From positions 1,612,001 to 1,676,000 of the forward strand of contig NZ_JBDFMM010000001.1 in assembly GCF_047238265.1 (NCBI RefSeq): 64,000 bases of DNA. The letters are read 5' to 3'. The notes beneath the pieces were generated by a model. It searched no databases and was not told where the DNA came from. It was given only the letters and a program-made list of their open reading frames with translations. Origin of the DNA: Paenibacillus_F sp047238265. GTDB lineage: Bacteria; Bacillota; Bacilli; Paenibacillales; NBRC-103111. Both the position numbers and the translations under genes were made by a program. This document shows positions 61,616 to 64,000 of the stretch, piece by piece. Numbering within the stretch: the stretch's first letter is position 1; each line of letters opens with the position of its first letter.

Positions 61616-61864
61616 ATGATCAGCGACGAGCAGTTAGACCGATACCGGATTGACGGCACCCTGCTCAGAATCGTCAGGGATGCGGATCCGCGCAACGATA
61701 TACGAGGCTATGTGGTGGCATGGAACGAGTCGTCCGTCGCCATTCGCAAACGCAGCCGCAAGCTGGTTCAGCTGGATAGAAAGTATGTCTATCAGCCTTA
61801 TACGGAAAGTCGTCCCGCCGAGTATACGCTGCCCCGGGAAACTAATGAGGGTGAGGAGGCCTGA
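61616..61864 (+). CDS. Small protein coupled to cbiZ
   Basis: 82 residues from ATG 61616, after AAAGGAGGGC. It appears to be a small beta-barrel-like protein (RNDIRGYVVAWNESSVAIRK, RSRKLVQLDRKYVYQPY), strongly basic in the middle. It ends four bases before the cbiZ start, so the two are probably translated together. Not recognised; an RNA-binding or regulatory role is possible but unsupported. Confidence 0.75.
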   Translation: MISDEQLDRYRIDGTLLRIVRDADPRNDIRGYVVAWNESSVAIRKRSRKLVQLDRKYVYQPYTESRPAEYTLPRETNEGEEA

Positions 61865-61868
61865 TCCG

Positions 61869-62804
61869 TTGAACAATCGGCAATCACTCATCTACTCGGA
61901 AAGCCGCCCGGCCGCAGGAATAACCGCAGGCGTAAACGAAGGCGGAGCGGGAAGCTATCTTCTGCTGGAGGCTCATTTACCTCTGAGGACGTTAAGCTCC
62001 GCACCCTGGGGCGGCGGTTTCGGGTACCACCGCAATATCATCAACCGCAAGGTGGATAAAACGTATGCCTGCGGCGATCCGGTCGCGGAGATGAATGAAT
62101 TTCTGGGGACGGTCGGTCTGAACAGCGAGGAAACCGCCTGCCTGCTTACTTCCGTACATATGAGCGGCCTCGGTGAAAGTCATCTTCGAATGGACGATCC
62201 TGTTCCCGTGACAGTAGCCGGCGAAATTGGATTCGATTCTTTGGGTACGTCCGAAGGTGAGCCGGATGATTTCGCCGAAAACGGCCGGGAAGCACACCGT
62301 CTCCCCGGTACGTCTGATGCAAAGCCGGGCACCCCGGTGACCGGAGGAATGCGGCTTCCGGCCGCCGCTGACACGGGCGCAGCGGAATCCGCGGCCGCTT
62401 CCGCGGCGGACACCGGAATAGCCGTCAGTGCCTGGGTGACCGTCGGCTATTCCAACATGGCGCGGGCCGGACGCGGGCTTCCGGCTTCGGCGCTTTTTCC
62501 CGGCACGATCAATATTATCGTGGCCGTGGAGGGCGAGTTGACCGATGAGGCTATGGTCAACGCCGTCATTACCGCCACCGAAGCGAAGGCGGCGGCTCTC
62601 CAGGACCTCGGCGTCGCGCTCAAGGACGGCAGCGGGGCGACGGGCACGACGACGGACGCCGTGCTGATCGCAGCCACGCAGAGAGGCCGTCTTCACCGCT
62701 ACGCCGGAACGGCCACTTACCTCGGCCACATGATCGGCCGCACGGTGTACGACGCCGCCATGCAGTCCGGCTTGGCTTACAAGAAGGCCTTGGCGCTCCC
62801 GTAG
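61869..62804 (+). CDS. cbiZ: Adenosylcobinamide amidohydrolase CbiZ
   Basis: 311 residues from TTG 61869, after GAGGAGGCC. CbiZ removes the aminopropanol arm of adenosylcobinamide to give adenosylcobyric acid, allowing salvage of incomplete corrinoids. Family motifs: LRTLSSAPWGGGFGYHRNII, VTVGYSNMARAGRG, FPGTINIIVAVEGELTDEAM, TATEAKAAALQDLGV and GTTTDAVLIAATQRG. An insert of about 65 residues (residues about 118-182), acidic then Ala/Gly-rich, splits the family fold. No B12 transport genes or cobalamin riboswitch are visible nearby. Confidence 0.92.
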   Translation: MNNRQSLIYSESRPAAGITAGVNEGGAGSYLLLEAHLPLRTLSSAPWGGGFGYHRNIINRKVDKTYACGDPVAEMNEFLGTVGLNSEETACLLTSVHMSGLGESHLRMDDPVPVTVAGEIGFDSLGTSEGEPDDFAENGREAHRLPGTSDAKPGTPVTGGMRLPAAADTGAAESAAASAADTGIAVSAWVTVGYSNMARAGRGLPASALFPGTINIIVAVEGELTDEAMVNAVITATEAKAAALQDLGVALKDGSGATGTTTDAVLIAATQRGRLHRYAGTATYLGHMIGRTVYDAAMQSGLAYKKALALP

Positions 62805-62965
62805 GGTAAGGGCCGCCTAACACAGCCTGCGGCTCACGGCTTGCCGTTCCGGCGGCGTCTCATGACGTGGCAGGCCGCAGCCCAACGTCACACATCAGTC
62901 CGCCCTACGCGGCGGTTCGCCGATACACAATGATAAGAAACGAAACGTAAGGTTTCGTCCCGGCA

Positions 62966-63005
62966 TACAGCGCATCCTTTCCTTGGATGTCGCTGTTTCT
63001 TTTTG
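62966..63005 (+). terminator. Terminator after cbiZ
   Basis: ACAGCGCATCC pairs with GGATGTCGCTGT around six bases, then TTTCTTTTT. The rest of the gap 62805-63148 has a small GAAACG/CGTTTC-type hairpin and no gene that I can support. Confidence 0.75.
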
Positions 63006-63148
63006 ACCGTCGCATGTATGAAAAAGCCCGGTAATAAGTATGAAGTAAGCGTAAATAAGCCTGAACCTCTTTTCGGTACGTGAGCCGAAGTTTCTGAAAC
63101 CGCTGAGCACTCCGGCCGTATCATGAAGAAAAAGAGAGGGGGATTGCC

Positions 63149-63517
63149 TTGGAATGGAGTTTGGATATTCCGGTGCTGTTTCTGGCACTCGGGTTTACCT
63201 GCTGGTGGCTGGGTGAGTGGATTTCGCTGACCCCTCTCAAAGCCGTTGCATTCCCCGTTCCGCAGCTCTCTTCGGACAAGAGCGGTGCGCCGGTACTCAT
63301 CCGGCCGATCCGATTCGGATTACTCAGGACCCGGCGGAAAATCCCTGCCCGGAGCGATCATCATTCCGGTGAACCGGATTCCTCCCGTTGTAGCGTTGCA
63401 AGTTACTGCCAGTATGGCCGCTATCACAAAAACGGGGGAATTCTTCATGTCACTTTTACAACCTATTATTTCTTTATTGGACCTTATTCTAAACGCTTTA
63501 GCCGCCTTTACGACTGA
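63149..63517 (+). CDS. Possible membrane protein, 3' part uncertain
   Basis: TTG 63149 follows AGAGGGGGATTG and opens MEWSLDIPVLFLALGFTCWW, a convincing membrane helix. After about residue 58 the sequence in this frame loses protein-like character and ends at 63517, inside the next gene. In the +1 frame, from about 63315, GPGGKSLPGAIIIPVN runs without a stop straight into the YidC-like gene. A single surplus base could therefore have split one longer gene, as in five other places in this window. Confidence 0.4.
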   Translation: MEWSLDIPVLFLALGFTCWWLGEWISLTPLKAVAFPVPQLSSDKSGAPVLIRPIRFGLLRTRRKIPARSDHHSGEPDSSRCSVASYCQYGRYHKNGGILHVTFTTYYFFIGPYSKRFSRLYD

Positions 63518-64000
63518 TTGGGGGCTGGCGATCCTGCTGCTTGCCCTGCTTGTACGCAGTCTGTTATTCCGTTTAAATTTGCTCAGCGCCCGGCAGCAGG
63601 TGAGACAAATTCGAATGCAGCCGGCCATCCGGCAGCTCCGGGAGCGGTATGCGGACCAATCCGGCAAACTGGGCGAGGAGATGCTCCGGCTGTATTCCCG
63701 CTATGGAATCAAACCTGGGCTTGCATTCGCGGCAGGACTAATTCAGATGCCCATTTTCATGAGCCTATATCCGTATTTTGCTCAGCATGGCGCCCAGATG
63801 ACTTCCATGCTGATTCCATGGATGCAAATGCTGGGTGTGCCCGATCCGTCGCACGCGCTTCCCGTACTGTACGGGATAGTCGGATGGCTGGGGATGCTGA
63901 TCAGCCTCGTTCCGGATCAGACGGCATCTCAGCCAGCGCTGCTTAAGGCGGGAATGCCGCTTGTCATCACGGCCGTTTCATTAGCGGTAATGTGGCGCTC
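63447..64000 (+). CDS. YidC/Oxa1-like membrane insertase (partial)
   Basis: The first 184 codons; the gene continues past the right edge. ATG 63447 lies seven bases after GGGGGA. Oxa1-domain features: a first helix LAILLLALLVRSLLFRLNLL, the basic cytoplasmic hairpin with QIRMQPAIRQLRERYADQ and EEMLRLYSRYGIKP, then AGLIQMPIFMSLYPYF. The hydrophilic groove arginine may be the R in LLVRSLLF. It is shorter at the N-terminus than the usual lipoprotein-type YidC1/SpoIIIJ, unless joined to the preceding open frame. It is probably a paralogue rather than the main insertase. Confidence 0.8.
   Translation, partial: MSLLQPIISLLDLILNALAAFTTDWGLAILLLALLVRSLLFRLNLLSARQQVRQIRMQPAIRQLRERYADQSGKLGEEMLRLYSRYGIKPGLAFAAGLIQMPIFMSLYPYFAQHGAQMTSMLIPWMQMLGVPDPSHALPVLYGIVGWLGMLISLVPDQTASQPALLKAGMPLVITAVSLAVMWR

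Overview
The window is most likely from the chromosome of an endospore-forming member of the Firmicutes, close to Paenibacillus (Paenibacillaceae). The evidence is a complete gerAA-gerAB-gerAC germination operon, a YjcZ-type sporulation micro-protein, strong AGGAGG-type ribosome binding sites with frequent TTG starts, a GlnR/TnrA box, and moderately high G+C. I saw no tRNA, rRNA, CRISPR, phage or transposase genes.

Layout. 0-5 kb: YitT membrane protein (cut by the left edge), YdaT-like stress protein, DUF4247 lipoprotein, DUF4178 protein, the cold-shock helicase cshA and a 30-residue YjcZ peptide. 5-10 kb: YesL-type membrane protein, a strongly structured RNA that looks like 6S RNA, transaldolase, tpx, a GltC-like LysR regulator, a YugP-type metallopeptidase and a MerR regulator. 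10-14 kb: amtB behind a GlnR/TnrA site, followed by a GlnD-like nucleotidyltransferase and a DEDDh exonuclease. 14-25 kb: JAMM peptidase, MFS pump, TlpA-like thioredoxin, cimA, dinB, ferredoxin, L,D-transpeptidase, pyrD, relQ, DUF309. 25-37 kb: GNAT, EamA, MocR-type regulator, GntR-ABC exporter, two thioredoxin-fold proteins, RsuA-type pseudouridine synthase, HAD phosphatase, MFS pump, an acidic protein made of three similar modules, and a nitroreductase. 37-39.5 kb: a tandem duplication of an XRE regulator beside a third small XRE gene. 39.5-50.6 kb: diguanylate cyclase, glycosyltransferase, the YhaO/YhaN nuclease-ATPase pair and the ger operon. 50.6-56 kb: a long 13-nt tandem repeat array, then two divergent operons that together form most of a galactosamine/tagatose-6-phosphate pathway. 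56-64 kb: small membrane proteins, YkvI, DedA, xpt, small conserved proteins, cbiZ and a YidC-like insertase cut by the right edge.

How genes work together. AgaS, a PfkB-type sugar-phosphate kinase, a KbaY-type aldolase, a ROK kinase and a DeoR regulator fit conversion of galactosamine-6-phosphate through tagatose phosphates to triose phosphates. amtB and its two downstream genes appear to be one nitrogen-controlled unit. YhaO and YhaN form an SbcCD-like complex. The three Ger proteins form one germinant receptor.

Caveat. Five otherwise well conserved genes (L,D-transpeptidase, relQ, MocR regulator, yhaO, ykvI), and possibly a sixth at the right edge, are broken by single-base frameshifts. 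This density fits sequencing or assembly error better than real decay, so these genes may be intact in the organism. The most unusual observations are the 13-nt array, two shorter arrays of 7- and 9-nt units, two genes that appear to start at ATT, the triplicated acidic protein, and the three-gene XRE regulator cluster with related operators.
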